Of a stretch of DNA of 7,562 nt, positions 1 to 7,255 are shown in pieces. The position numbers were made by a program, and so were the translations under genes. The first letter of the stretch is position 1. Every line of letters begins with the position of its first letter. This DNA comes from Caldilinea sp. (GTDB taxonomy: Bacteria; Chloroflexota; Anaerolineae; Caldilineales; Caldilineaceae). The stretch is from the NCBI GenBank assembly GCA_026389955.1, contig JAPLGY010000006.1, positions 1 through 7,562 on the forward strand, read 5' to 3'. The notes below the pieces were generated by a model. The model worked only from the letters and a program-made list of their open reading frames with translations, ran no database searches and was not told where the DNA came from.

Positions 1-117
1 ACCTCTCCTCCACTTCATGTCTGTAGCATACCACGAAGGTACCTCGCGCAGCCAAACTCGTTGTGAAAACGAGCCCTGGCGTTTGATGGCACTGGGCGGT
101 TTGCAGTAAGATAAGGC
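1..117 (+). promoter_or_regulatory. Upstream region of the araC-type gene with a candidate leaderless promoter
   Basis: No gene is visible here. A candidate sigma-70-like promoter is TTGATG at 83-88 and TAAGAT at 107-112, with an 18-base spacer. Each hexamer matches the consensus at four of six positions. Transcription would then begin at about 118-119, on the ATG itself, which fits the lack of a good ribosome binding site; only AAGG sits one base before the ATG. A short hairpin, CTCGTT at 57-62 with AACGAG at 68-73 and a 5-base loop, lies upstream and could be an operator or chance. The region begins at the window edge, so the preceding gene is unknown. The promoter call is inference. Confidence 0.3.
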
Positions 118-972
118 ATGCCTTTTCCAAAACAACGCCGAATTCTCCAAAGCCGCGCCGGGGTCTACCTGGAAGAAATCATCGGTCTGCAAGCCTGGGA
201 TGGGCATCCAATGCTCATGGCAGCGGCGCACCGCCACAACGAGCTCGAGCTGAACATGGTGGCACAAGGTACGGTGGTGTACTTTTTTGGCGGGCGCCGG
301 GTGACTTTGCCAGCCAATTCACTCATGCTCTTTTGGGCCATCGCGCCCCACCAGCTCGTCGATGCCCCCCCCGACACCTTCATGTATTGGCTCACCCTCC
401 CCCTCTCCTGGTTTCTCCATCTGAACTGGCCCGAACCCTTCCGCAGAGCAGTGCTCAACAGCGAGCTGATCATCGACCCGACCGCCAGCCCAGAGGACAG
501 ACAACGCTTTGTCCAGTGGCAGGCCGACCTGACACGCAACCAACCGGAAGATCGTGAGGTCATGCTGCTGGAGGTAGAAGCGCGCCTGAAACGGCTTGTG
601 GCCCGGCTCGATCTGACACAGAAGCCCCTGGCCCCTGCTACCTCCCCCCATCAGGCGAGCCATGTGGAGAAAATTGCTGAATTTCTTGCCAAACATTACC
701 TGGAACCGCTCAAAATCCCAGAGATCGCCGCCCAAGTCAACCTCCACCCCCACTACGCCATGGAAATCTTTCAAAAAACTTTTGGGGTGACCTTGATCGA
801 CTACTTGAACACGCTGCGTGTGGCCCATGCCCAACAGCTGCTGGTCACCACCGACCAGCAGATACTGGACATTGCGCTCGAATCTGGTTTCGGATCGGCC
901 AGTCAGTTTTATACACACTTCAACCGCTTGTGTGGCATTTCTCCCAAAGCCTACCGGGCCTCGCTGCAATAG
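118..972 (+). CDS. AraC-family transcriptional regulator with N-terminal cupin-type sensing domain
   Basis: This is a 284-residue DNA-binding regulator, a normal length for one-component AraC proteins. Residues about 15-95 look like the AraC cupin ligand-binding domain: HRHNELEL at 38-45 is the usual first cupin motif, followed by a glycine-rich turn (GGRR, 58-61) and a late PHQL (77-80). A linker follows at about 165-182. Residues about 183-284 form the two helix-turn-helix module: the first unit spans about 199-223 (LKIPEIAAQVNLHPHYAMEI) and the second about 248-280, ending in the family signature GFGSASQF (257-264) and GISPKAYR (273-280). Such proteins usually bind a sugar or other small molecule and activate nearby genes; the ligand here is unknown. 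The next gene is codirectional, 154 bases downstream, and is a candidate target. There is no strong Shine-Dalgarno, and the ATG lies close to a possible -10 box, so the message may be leaderless. The family call is secure; the regulon is not. Confidence 0.93.
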   Translation: MPFPKQRRILQSRAGVYLEEIIGLQAWDGHPMLMAAAHRHNELELNMVAQGTVVYFFGGRRVTLPANSLMLFWAIAPHQLVDAPPDTFMYWLTLPLSWFLHLNWPEPFRRAVLNSELIIDPTASPEDRQRFVQWQADLTRNQPEDREVMLLEVEARLKRLVARLDLTQKPLAPATSPHQASHVEKIAEFLAKHYLEPLKIPEIAAQVNLHPHYAMEIFQKTFGVTLIDYLNTLRVAHAQQLLVTTDQQILDIALESGFGSASQFYTHFNRLCGISPKAYRASLQ

Positions 973-980
973 CGGCTGGG

Positions 981-1033
981 CTGGCACTTATTGCCAGAAA
1001 CAGGTTGGTTTTGTGGGCTGAACCCTGCCCACA
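981..1033. terminator. Two tandem hairpins after the araC-type gene (possible weak terminator)
   Basis: CTGGCA at 981-986 pairs with TGCCAG at 992-997 around a 5-base loop, starting eight bases after the stop codon. A second stem, TGTGGGC at 1012-1018, pairs perfectly with GCCCACA at 1027-1033. Between them is a T-rich but interrupted stretch (GGTTGGTTTTG, 1003-1013). Neither hairpin is followed by a clean T run, so this is not a classical intrinsic terminator. It may still separate the regulator transcript from the next gene. Confidence 0.3.
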
Positions 1034-1051
1034 TTGGAAAGCAGACGGCTT

Positions 1052-1079
1052 CATACTGTCGCCGACCTGTGGCATACTG
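1052..1079 (+). promoter_or_regulatory. CATACTG direct repeat spaced 21 bp, possible operator
   Basis: CATACTG occurs at 1052-1058 and again at 1073-1079, so the copies are offset by exactly 21 bp, two helical turns, on the same strand. Direct half-sites about 21 bp apart are the classical arrangement for AraC-type dimers, and an AraC-type gene lies just upstream. The site is 48 bases before the chosen start of the membrane protein gene. A partial copy (GCATACC) lies at 26-32 upstream of the regulator. Identity outside the seven-base core is poor, so chance is possible. Confidence 0.25.
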
Positions 1080-1108
1080 GTGGGCAGAGACTGAGAAGCT
1101 ACAGCCTT

Positions 1109-1115
1109 GGTGGAG
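1109..1115 (+). promoter_or_regulatory. Ribosome binding site supporting the ATG at 1127
   Basis: GGTGGAG lies 11 bases before ATG 1127. The in-frame TTG at 1034 has no comparable site, and the 31 residues it would add are polar and unlike the membrane protein's signal-anchor region. This decides the start in favour of 1127. Confidence 0.5.
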
Positions 1116-1126
1116 CATCATCGGCG

Positions 1127-3499
1127 ATGTACAGACAACGCAGCAACTCGAACGCAGCACCCGCGGTGCCTGTCACCGACCGTCCCCCCCTCGCGTCCTC
1201 CTACAGCCGCTGGTTGGTCGGCGCTGCCGTTCTCTGGTTTGTTTTGCTCTTCCTGCTGCTCGTCGGTCTGGCGATGCGCCGTCACTTCAACCACGACGAG
1301 CACCAGTTTGTCGCCAGCGCAGCTGTAATTGCCCACTACGGGCTGCTCCCCTATCGCGATTTCCCCTATTTTCATGTCCCCAATTTGAGTTTTCTCTACG
1401 CGCTGGTCTTCCAGTTCACAGATTTTTTGCTGCTCGGCGCACGCATGGTCTCGTCGGTCAGCAGCTGGCTGTTGATGGTGCTGCTCTGTACCGCTGCGCT
1501 GCGCTGGCTGCACAATCTGCGCCCCAACGAACGGCTGGGGGTGGGACTGCTGCTCACGCTGCTGCTTACCCATATCCCGAGCTTCCGGCACGCCAGCGGT
1601 GCAGCGTGGAACCACGATGTGCCAATTTTGCTGACCCTCCTGGCCAGCACGCTGCAGGTGGCCTGGCTGCGCCGAACGACCCACCCAGCCTTCTGGCTGC
1701 TGCCGATCGGCTGGCTGGCTGGCAGCGCTGCCGGCATCCGCTCTTCGTATCTGCTGACCCTGCCAGTGTTCGCGCTGGCCCTGTTTTTGGGGCTGAGCTG
1801 GCGCCAACGACAGTTCTGGTTTTCTCTGGCCTGGCTGGGAATCGGGTCGCTGGTTGCGGTGCTGCCCGTCCTCTACACCTTCTGGCAGGCGCCCGCCGAA
1901 TTTTTGTTCGGCAACTGGAGCTACGCCGCTTTGAACACCGCCTACTATGCCAGCATGGGTTCCACTGCACCGATGTCCATCGGGCACAAAGGGGTACAGA
2001 CTCTGCTTTACCTCCTGGAGCCGGGCAATCTGCTGGTTGCTCTTCTGGCCGGTGCTGCGCTGGCGCGCCTGCACTTCCAGCAGGATACCCGGTCCCATCC
2101 TGAACTGGTCTTTCTGTTGTTGCTGTTGGTCAGCCTGCTGGCCGGCGCCTTTGCCCCGACGCCGCTCCAGCCCCAGTACATTTATGCACTCTTTCCGACC
2201 CTGGCTCTGCTCTTGCTGGCTGCGCTGGCACGCACCGCCCAGCCTCGCTTCAGCTTGCGGGCCATTGGGGCAGCCGGACTCGTCACGGTTTTGCTGGTAC
2301 TCCCACGCAATGCCGAAGGCCTGGCGATTCTGTTCGAGCCAGCCGAATGGCTTCCGCTCAAAGTCCACGCTCGCGGCGAATATCTGGCGTCACTGGCAGG
2401 CCAGGAACCGGTCGTCACCCTGGCCCCCACCTATGTTTTGGAAGGAAAAAGACCGATCGACCCGGCTTTTGTCACGGGCCCTTTCGGCTGGCGTGTAGCT
2501 CCCCTCCTGGATCCTGCCGAACGGGCCCGGTTTGGGCTCAAAGGAGCCGAAGAGCTGGCTGCCCGTCCCGGAACAGCGCTTCCCCGGGCAATCCTCACCG
2601 GTATCCACGACAACGACGCCGAAAGCGAGCAGGCGCTGCTGGACTATGCTGCGGCACAAGGCTATGCGCCGATGGCGTTTCCCGGCCAGGGCACCCTCTG
2701 GCTGTTGCCCAAGGCGGCCTGGGGCGAAACGATCGTCCTGGCAGCTGCGTTGCTGCCCCAGCAGGCGCTGATCCCCGGACAACCGTTCCTCACAACCTTT
2801 TATCTTCAGGCACGCCAGCCCATCCAAGAAGATCTGAATGTCCTGGTCCGTCTGGTGGCGCCCGATGGGTCGGATCTGTTGCGCAGCGAAGGCTGGCCGT
2901 GGGGACGTCCGACCCACAGCTGGGTCCCTGGCGAAATCTGGCCCGACGGGCATCGTTGGTCGCTCCCGCTCGATGCCCGGCCCGGCCCCTATCGAGTCGA
3001 GGTCAGTTTCTATTCTCCTGCTACCCTCGAACTGCTGGACACGCCGGTCACAGCCGGCTATTTGATCGTGGCGGATGAACCGTCTGAAGCGACGGCGGCC
3101 CAAAAGCCATTGGCTGTCTTTGCCCAGGGGATTGTCTTGACTGGGCTGGAGCTCCCCGCCGGGCACTGGACACCCGGCCAGACTGTACCGGTGCAGCTTT
3201 CCTGGCAGGCAACTTCTCCACGCCGTGGACGCTACACCACCTTTGTCCATCTGGTCGGGGCGGCTGGGCTGGTGGCCCAGCACGACCAGGAACCCTTCGG
3301 CGGGTTTTACCCAACCTCTGACTGGCTGACCGGGATCTCGGTCACCGACCGCTCCCCGCTGGCCCTGCCCGCTGACCTGCCACCGGGCGAATATCAACTC
3401 TGGGTCGGGCTGTACGATTCCAACACCGGCCAGCGGCTGGCCCAGCTCCAAGACGGCGGCGGCGATGCGTTTGCAGCCGCCACCGTTCAGGTTCGCTGA
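1127..3499 (+). CDS. Polytopic membrane glycosyltransferase-like protein (GT-C/PMT type) with two C-terminal beta-sandwich modules
   Basis: The protein has 790 residues from ATG 1127. Residues about 29-392 are strongly hydrophobic, with roughly eleven or twelve membrane segments (for example 29-50, 205-224, 228-252, 325-343, 350-369). After the first segment comes FNHDEHQF (54-61); an acidic pair there (D57, E58) is where GT-C/ArnT/PMT enzymes carry their catalytic acidic residue. GLLPYRDFPYFHVPN (72-86) and PLQPQYIYALFP (346-357) are typical of this type. Residues about 415-530 form a soluble region (TYVLEGKRPIDPAF, 435-448). Two related beta-sandwich modules follow, at about 540-648 (HSWVPGEIWPD, 597-607) and 665-790 (GGFYPTSDWLTG, 725-736). 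The likely role is transfer of a sugar from a polyprenyl-phosphate carrier on the outer face of the membrane; donor and acceptor are unknown. The gene is GC-rich like the regulator before it and convergent with the 3890-7051 gene. The membrane GT-C-like architecture is well supported; actual activity is inferred. Confidence 0.85.
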   Translation: MYRQRSNSNAAPAVPVTDRPPLASSYSRWLVGAAVLWFVLLFLLLVGLAMRRHFNHDEHQFVASAAVIAHYGLLPYRDFPYFHVPNLSFLYALVFQFTDFLLLGARMVSSVSSWLLMVLLCTAALRWLHNLRPNERLGVGLLLTLLLTHIPSFRHASGAAWNHDVPILLTLLASTLQVAWLRRTTHPAFWLLPIGWLAGSAAGIRSSYLLTLPVFALALFLGLSWRQRQFWFSLAWLGIGSLVAVLPVLYTFWQAPAEFLFGNWSYAALNTAYYASMGSTAPMSIGHKGVQTLLYLLEPGNLLVALLAGAALARLHFQQDTRSHPELVFLLLLLVSLLAGAFAPTPLQPQYIYALFPTLALLLLAALARTAQPRFSLRAIGAAGLVTVLLVLPRNAEGLAILFEPAEWLPLKVHARGEYLASLAGQEPVVTLAPTYVLEGKRPIDPAFVTGPFGWRVAPLLDPAERARFGLKGAEELAARPGTALPRAILTGIHDNDAESEQALLDYAAAQGYAPMAFPGQGTLWLLPKAAWGETIVLAAALLPQQALIPGQPFLTTFYLQARQPIQEDLNVLVRLVAPDGSDLLRSEGWPWGRPTHSWVPGEIWPDGHRWSLPLDARPGPYRVEVSFYSPATLELLDTPVTAGYLIVADEPSEATAAQKPLAVFAQGIVLTGLELPAGHWTPGQTVPVQLSWQATSPRRGRYTTFVHLVGAAGLVAQHDQEPFGGFYPTSDWLTGISVTDRSPLALPADLPPGEYQLWVGLYDSNTGQRLAQLQDGGGDAFAAATVQVR

Positions 3500-3528
3500 A
3501 CAGCCCGCTCCTTGCCAATGCATCGCCC

Positions 3529-3550
3529 CGCCCGCCACAGGCGGCGGGCG
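3529..3550. terminator. GC-rich hairpin between convergent genes
   Basis: CGCCCGCC at 3529-3536 pairs perfectly with GGCGGGCG at 3543-3550 around a 6-base loop, 29 bases after the stop codon of the 1127-3499 gene. All eight pairs are G-C. There is no T run on either strand, so it is not a canonical intrinsic terminator. Its position after one gene, and at the decayed end of the opposing remnant, suggests a role in ending transcription or blocking 3' decay. Confidence 0.35.
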
Positions 3551-3843
3551 CTCACCGCCCACTATCTGCTCCATGCCGTTGACAGCGACCGTGTAGCCGG
3601 CCAGCAGGCCGATGTGTTTTAGCTTCGCACTGCGGTCGAGAGGAACGGCAAAGAGCAACGCAATCACATGGGCGCCGAGCAGCAGCGGCAGCAGCAAGGT
3701 GCTTTTGTGCCCGATTGCGACCAGACCGAGCAACACCGCTGCGCCGATCGTGTAGCACCGTATGGCGTCGTTGTCGTGAAGATGCGAGTGACGTACCAGA
3801 AGAGCCAGGGCAGCAGCGCCTGCGCCTCAGTAAAGAAGTAATG
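3548..3843 (-). pseudogene. Truncated, frameshifted remnant of a polytopic membrane protein
   Basis: Two minus-strand frames together read like one membrane protein piece. The first, from about 3843 to 3750, contains FTEAQALLPWLFWYVT and ends near TPYG; an in-frame TGA at 3846-3844 lies just upstream. The second, from about 3754 to 3548, begins YTIGAAVLLGLVAIGHK, runs through a long hydrophobic stretch (LLLPLLLGAHVIALLFAVPL) and ends near AVNGMEQIVGGE. Joining them needs a frame change at about 3750-3770. The second frame stays open into the neighbouring gene on the opposite strand, but that part (below about 3540) has no membrane-protein character and is a shadow. The original protein was probably another membrane protein of the glycosyltransferase or envelope-assembly kind; I cannot name the family. 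It is GC-rich like 1-3500 and lies 46 bases after the stop of the 3890-7051 gene on the same strand. Decay is inferred from composition and frame structure, without an alignment. Confidence 0.55.
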
Positions 3844-3889
3844 TCATTATGTGGACGGTGTCAGCTTACATGAAGACAACTTCCCTCAT

Positions 3890-6800
3890 CTAGCGCACAA
3901 TCTCCACCGAGCGGAGAAAGATTTGCTGATTAGGTTGTGAAACACCCGATGAATCAAATGCCGGCAGTCGCGTTCCGGGAGCATCCGGGGCGTAGAAACC
4001 AGCCGAGAGCAAATAAGTTCCTGGTTCTGCATTTGGATCAAGCATCAACTTGACACGATCCACAATCACCTCCCCTGGTATCCACGAAGAAGTTGGATTG
4101 CCGCCTTCTTGCGGTTGTGAATCGGACTGAGCCGCCATACCAAGTCCGTCAGCGAAAAGGTGTGCGAATCGAGTATAGCCTATGCGGGTCAGTTGCTTGC
4201 TGCGATAGTACAGTGTCAAGTCAATGGTGTCGCCGGGACGGAATTCAGCCCGTTCGGGGACAATGTCAAATCCGATAAGCGTTGCAATCTCCGCAAATTG
4301 AGCGTTGACGGCATTGGCTGGTGCAACATGTTTGTTATTTACGACCTTTATCGGGATCAGGTCAATTGCGTCTCCGATTTCGATCCCATCCTTTGTCGTA
4401 ATCGTCATGCGGTTCATGGACTCATACTTGTATAGACCGATACGCGGAAAGTAAAGTCCACCAGGAGCGTTATCAGGTATTCTTAGCCGATACGTGTCGC
4501 TGGCAGCGCGATAAATGTTCCAACGATTCGGTGGATTCAAAAGGCTACCTGGCATGCGATCCTTTGCAGTAAGCACTTCTCTTTCTGTATCAACCAAGTG
4601 CAAAAAACTGTGCAGATTCATCGTTATGTTGCGATCAGTGCGCCAGTAAAGGGTGATTTCCACTGTATCTCCAGGGTTGGCTGCAAGGTAGTTGCGACTA
4701 TCCATAAGCTCAGAGTGAGTAAACCACTGACCGCTGCCTACCCGAATTCGGTATCCATCGAGAAGCACTGGCTTGTCATCGCTTTCGAATTTGAACTCAA
4801 TTTCCATGTTCGGCAGCTCACTTCCGGTATCTGTTGGAAGATGGACCAGACCGATCAATAACGATGGATCGCCGGATGTCTGATTGTCGCCCTTGCGCAT
4901 CTGAAGCCGAAGTTGATAATTCCCTGGATGGATACCGTTCGGCAGAATTAGTCGCTGTGCATCCAAAACAACTGCAGTAGGAGCCCACTGACGAGAAGAT
5001 AGTGTGTTGTAGTAAGGTTTGCCGTCAGCAACCGTATAGATTACACCTTCATTATCTACTAATTCCCATCGCATTAGTACATCTGGAGCCAATTTACCTG
5101 TACGCCAGTAAGGATAAACATAAAGCGAATCTCCTTCTATCAACTTCGTCTGATATCCCAGCAAATCCACGTTCCATTCATCTGGCACGGCCTCAACTGG
5201 ATATTGAACTTGTCGAGCAGTTGGCGCTTCGAGCATTATCACGACAAGTCCTAGCCCAGCAGACAACACAAACACGACAAACCAGGTGCGACCGTGTGCC
5301 CAACGCCACAGGATCAATCCAAAGGCGAATGACGAAAACACTGTCAGCCATAATGATGCGTGGTGAATAGACGTTCCACTCCAGAGCAATCGAATCTGAT
5401 GTACACCCGGTGGCATGTCAAACGCAAGCAAGCCTGATTTTGTTGGATAAGTCTCCAGGCGGTCTCCACTGTCGATTGTTACTTGCCAACCAGGGAAAAA
5501 GAACTGCTGTAGAACGAGGGTTGCAGTTGTGATGACTGTGCTTTCAAGTTCAAGTTGTAGGGGCGATGCCTTATTGAGCGTCAAGTCCATCATTCCATCT
5601 GCATCTACTGGTGAGATGGTTTCATCTAGCGTGCTTAGCGCACCTGCCCACCTTGGCATAAACTCGTTGTGCCAACCACCCCCCAATGCCTGTCGATTTT
5701 GCTCAAATGCAGCAATATTGTCAGACGTTGCTTCGATATCCGCAAAAGGCACAATTGTCCAAAGTGGGGACAAAACCAGCCGATTGCTGAGAATCAACAA
5801 GCTGACAACCGTGAAGGCTGCTATGAAGCGATATACAGGCGCTCCTAGGCGAGCTACAATGGCGCCAGACAATACTGCAAATGAGAATCCTACTAATGAT
5901 AAAAGTCGCCACGGAAACTGTATTGCTTGTGTGATATTCTGAGACTCCCAGATTAGGGATACAATAGGTGTCATCAATATGATCGACAGCATGCTGACAG
6001 CAATCCACATCCACCAGTCAACGCGTCGATGTTTTGCGAGGATTGCGCCTAAAAGCGCAACGATTAGTTGAATGATGCCGATGCGATGGGGTACTGCTTC
6101 GCCGTACCGAAAAGGAATGTGTGGATTAATTGCAGTATCCCAGTTGATTTGATGCACTGCCAAACCTTCTGCAAGAGGAATTGGCGACTGTAGTAGCGGA
6201 TATTGGATGAGCATCGGCATCCAAAAGAATGCACTCAAGCCAGTCGCAGCCAACACGCTTACCGTAAGCCATATTGTAACGATATGGCGATAGCGACCTT
6301 GGCTCCGTTCATGCCAAAGTAGCAAAACGCTGTAGAAAACCAATATGGGTGGGAAGATCAAAAGCGAAAGATTATGTGTCAGCGCCAGACCAGCCAGCGA
6401 AAGAACGAGCAGTGGGGAATAAGGCAGGGGGCGTCCGGTTATTATCAGTCGCCGAATACCAAATATTATCCATGGAAATAGTGCCTGTGCACCAACCTCG
6501 GGATAAGCACCGCGGATATAAATATTGGTCATGAAATATGGGGAGTAAATAGAGGCGGTTGCTGCAATCAGGCCAGCGAGATGTGAAGGCAACTCTTTTT
6601 CACGCCAGACGTCTCGTCCAAGCATGTACATGCCCCAACCGGCTAAGACCACATAAAGCATGGCGGTGTTTAATATCGCCTGTGGCAGTGACGCTCCCAG
6701 CCAATGGAGAAATTCAACCACATAATAAAACAAGGGTGCGTAATAATTGAAAACTGGATATCCAAATCCTAAGTATAATTCTGATAGCCATCGAGGATAG

Positions 6801-7051
6801 AAAATTCCCTCACGAAAATACTCGTTGAGCAAGATAGCACGAATTAAGTGGAGAATCCCGTCATGGGTTGTAGGAAAACCGTCCTGCCGTAGCCGTTCTG
6901 TGGCAGGAATTGCGAGACATGCGATCACCGCAAAGGATATGATTGTACCCCACCATGGCGATGGAGTCTCTTGCGTGTTCAGAATCTTGGCATGAACCGA
7001 TGGACATTCCACCGGCAAACGCAACTGAATGGTGTGTTTTGTCTGATTCAT
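3890..7051 (-). CDS. Large membrane protein, PTPS-related/GT-C-like, with YfhO-like segment and C-terminal beta-sandwich repeats
   Basis: The 1053-residue protein starts at ATG 7051, with a weak GAAG seven bases upstream. Residues about 33-422 contain some eleven membrane segments. THDGILHLIRA (61-71) and GFGYPVFNYYAPLFYYV (95-111) are typical of the 'PTPS-related' membrane domain (Pfam PF10131 type), which despite its name is a GT-C-like envelope protein and not a pterin enzyme. H63/D64 sit in the first external loop, where GT-C enzymes keep an acidic residue. Residues about 500-560 (QQFFFPGWQVTIDSGD, 515-530, then MPPGVHQIRLLW, 546-557) resemble the YfhO extracytoplasmic domain, followed by two more membrane spans at about 565-607. 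Beta-sandwich modules follow at about 625-740, 765-900 and 920-1053; the last has GGNPTSSWIPGEVIVDR (983-999), closely matching the repeat in the 1127-3499 protein. A role in surface glycan or lipid modification is likely; the substrate is unknown. The gene is markedly more AT-rich than 1-3500, suggesting separate origin. Confidence 0.82.
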   Translation of the reverse strand: MNQTKHTIQLRLPVECPSVHAKILNTQETPSPWWGTIISFAVIACLAIPATERLRQDGFPTTHDGILHLIRAILLNEYFREGIFYPRWLSELYLGFGYPVFNYYAPLFYYVVEFLHWLGASLPQAILNTAMLYVVLAGWGMYMLGRDVWREKELPSHLAGLIAATASIYSPYFMTNIYIRGAYPEVGAQALFPWIIFGIRRLIITGRPLPYSPLLVLSLAGLALTHNLSLLIFPPILVFYSVLLLWHERSQGRYRHIVTIWLTVSVLAATGLSAFFWMPMLIQYPLLQSPIPLAEGLAVHQINWDTAINPHIPFRYGEAVPHRIGIIQLIVALLGAILAKHRRVDWWMWIAVSMLSIILMTPIVSLIWESQNITQAIQFPWRLLSLVGFSFAVLSGAIVARLGAPVYRFIAAFTVVSLLILSNRLVLSPLWTIVPFADIEATSDNIAAFEQNRQALGGGWHNEFMPRWAGALSTLDETISPVDADGMMDLTLNKASPLQLELESTVITTATLVLQQFFFPGWQVTIDSGDRLETYPTKSGLLAFDMPPGVHQIRLLWSGTSIHHASLWLTVFSSFAFGLILWRWAHGRTWFVVFVLSAGLGLVVIMLEAPTARQVQYPVEAVPDEWNVDLLGYQTKLIEGDSLYVYPYWRTGKLAPDVLMRWELVDNEGVIYTVADGKPYYNTLSSRQWAPTAVVLDAQRLILPNGIHPGNYQLRLQMRKGDNQTSGDPSLLIGLVHLPTDTGSELPNMEIEFKFESDDKPVLLDGYRIRVGSGQWFTHSELMDSRNYLAANPGDTVEITLYWRTDRNITMNLHSFLHLVDTEREVLTAKDRMPGSLLNPPNRWNIYRAASDTYRLRIPDNAPGGLYFPRIGLYKYESMNRMTITTKDGIEIGDAIDLIPIKVVNNKHVAPANAVNAQFAEIATLIGFDIVPERAEFRPGDTIDLTLYYRSKQLTRIGYTRFAHLFADGLGMAAQSDSQPQEGGNPTSSWIPGEVIVDRVKLMLDPNAEPGTYLLSAGFYAPDAPGTRLPAFDSSGVSQPNQQIFLRSVEIVR

Positions 7052-7090
7052 GACTCATCTTCGATAATCATGTCTGCAAGCAGTGCGCTG

Positions 7091-7096
7091 TTTATA
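7091..7096 (-). promoter_or_regulatory. Candidate -10 box for the minus-strand membrane protein gene
   Basis: On the minus strand TATAAA lies 39 bases before ATG 7051, a good distance for a promoter with a short leader. No convincing -35 hexamer lies 16-18 bases upstream; that position falls in the IS3-like terminal sequence (about 7102-7120). An insertion may therefore have replaced the native -35. The call rests on one hexamer and its spacing. Confidence 0.3.
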
Positions 7097-7110
7097 GTTG
7101 GCCCCGAAAA

Positions 7111-7233
7111 CTAGTACACGTCGGCCCAGATAAATCCACGAATTCATGTGACGCAATCCGGCGGATTGTGGACTGCACACTCGAGCAGAGTGCGTCACCA
7201 TATCAACGAGTTGTTTGCGACGACGTCTACTAG
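7111..7233. repeat. Long imperfect inverted repeat (123 bp palindromic region)
   Basis: CTAGTACACGTCG at 7111-7123 pairs with CGACGTCTACTAG at 7221-7233 at 12 of 13 positions. Farther in, GTGACGCA at 7148-7155 pairs perfectly with TGCGTCAC at 7191-7198, at nearly the same register (arms 45 and 43 bases long), with weaker pairing between. At the tip a perfect 7-bp hairpin, CAATCCG at 7154-7160 with CGGATTG at 7162-7168, overlaps the inner arm by two bases. CTGC (7173-7176) with GCAG (7185-7188) flanks a CTCGAG palindrome. The region could fold as one long stem with a branched tip. It may be a MITE-like palindrome, the IS leader or two abutting element ends. Confidence 0.6.
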
Positions 7234-7255
7234 ACTATGCGCTTAAGTGAGAAGG

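Noticed and set aside
1034..1126. TTG start at 1034 giving a 31-residue N-terminal extension of the membrane protein
   Set aside because: It has no ribosome binding site, and the extension overlaps hairpin and repeat sequence. ATG 1127 has GGTGGAG upstream.
991..2103. Plus-strand 370-codon open frame overlapping the regulator-membrane gene gap and the membrane gene
   Set aside because: It is rich in Arg, Ala, Pro and Cys and has no domain character; it is an out-of-frame shadow of the GC-rich 1127-3499 gene.
1118..2368. Minus-strand 416-codon open frame
   Set aside because: It is antisense to the membrane protein gene, very rich in Gln and Gly, and produced by complementary codon bias; no motif is visible.
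2390..3736. Minus-strand 448-codon open frame taken as one gene
   Set aside because: Only its first part (3548-3736) looks like protein, and that is the pseudogene remnant. The rest is antisense to the well-supported 1127-3499 gene.
3870..3886. Small GAAG-ACAA-CTTC hairpin just after the stop of the 3890-7051 gene
   Set aside because: The stem is only four base pairs and has no T run; it is too weak to call a terminator.
3890..7051. Pterin-synthase function suggested by the 'PTPS-related' family name
   Set aside because: The protein is a polytopic membrane protein with GT-C-like features. The family name is historical, and no pterin synthase motif is visible.
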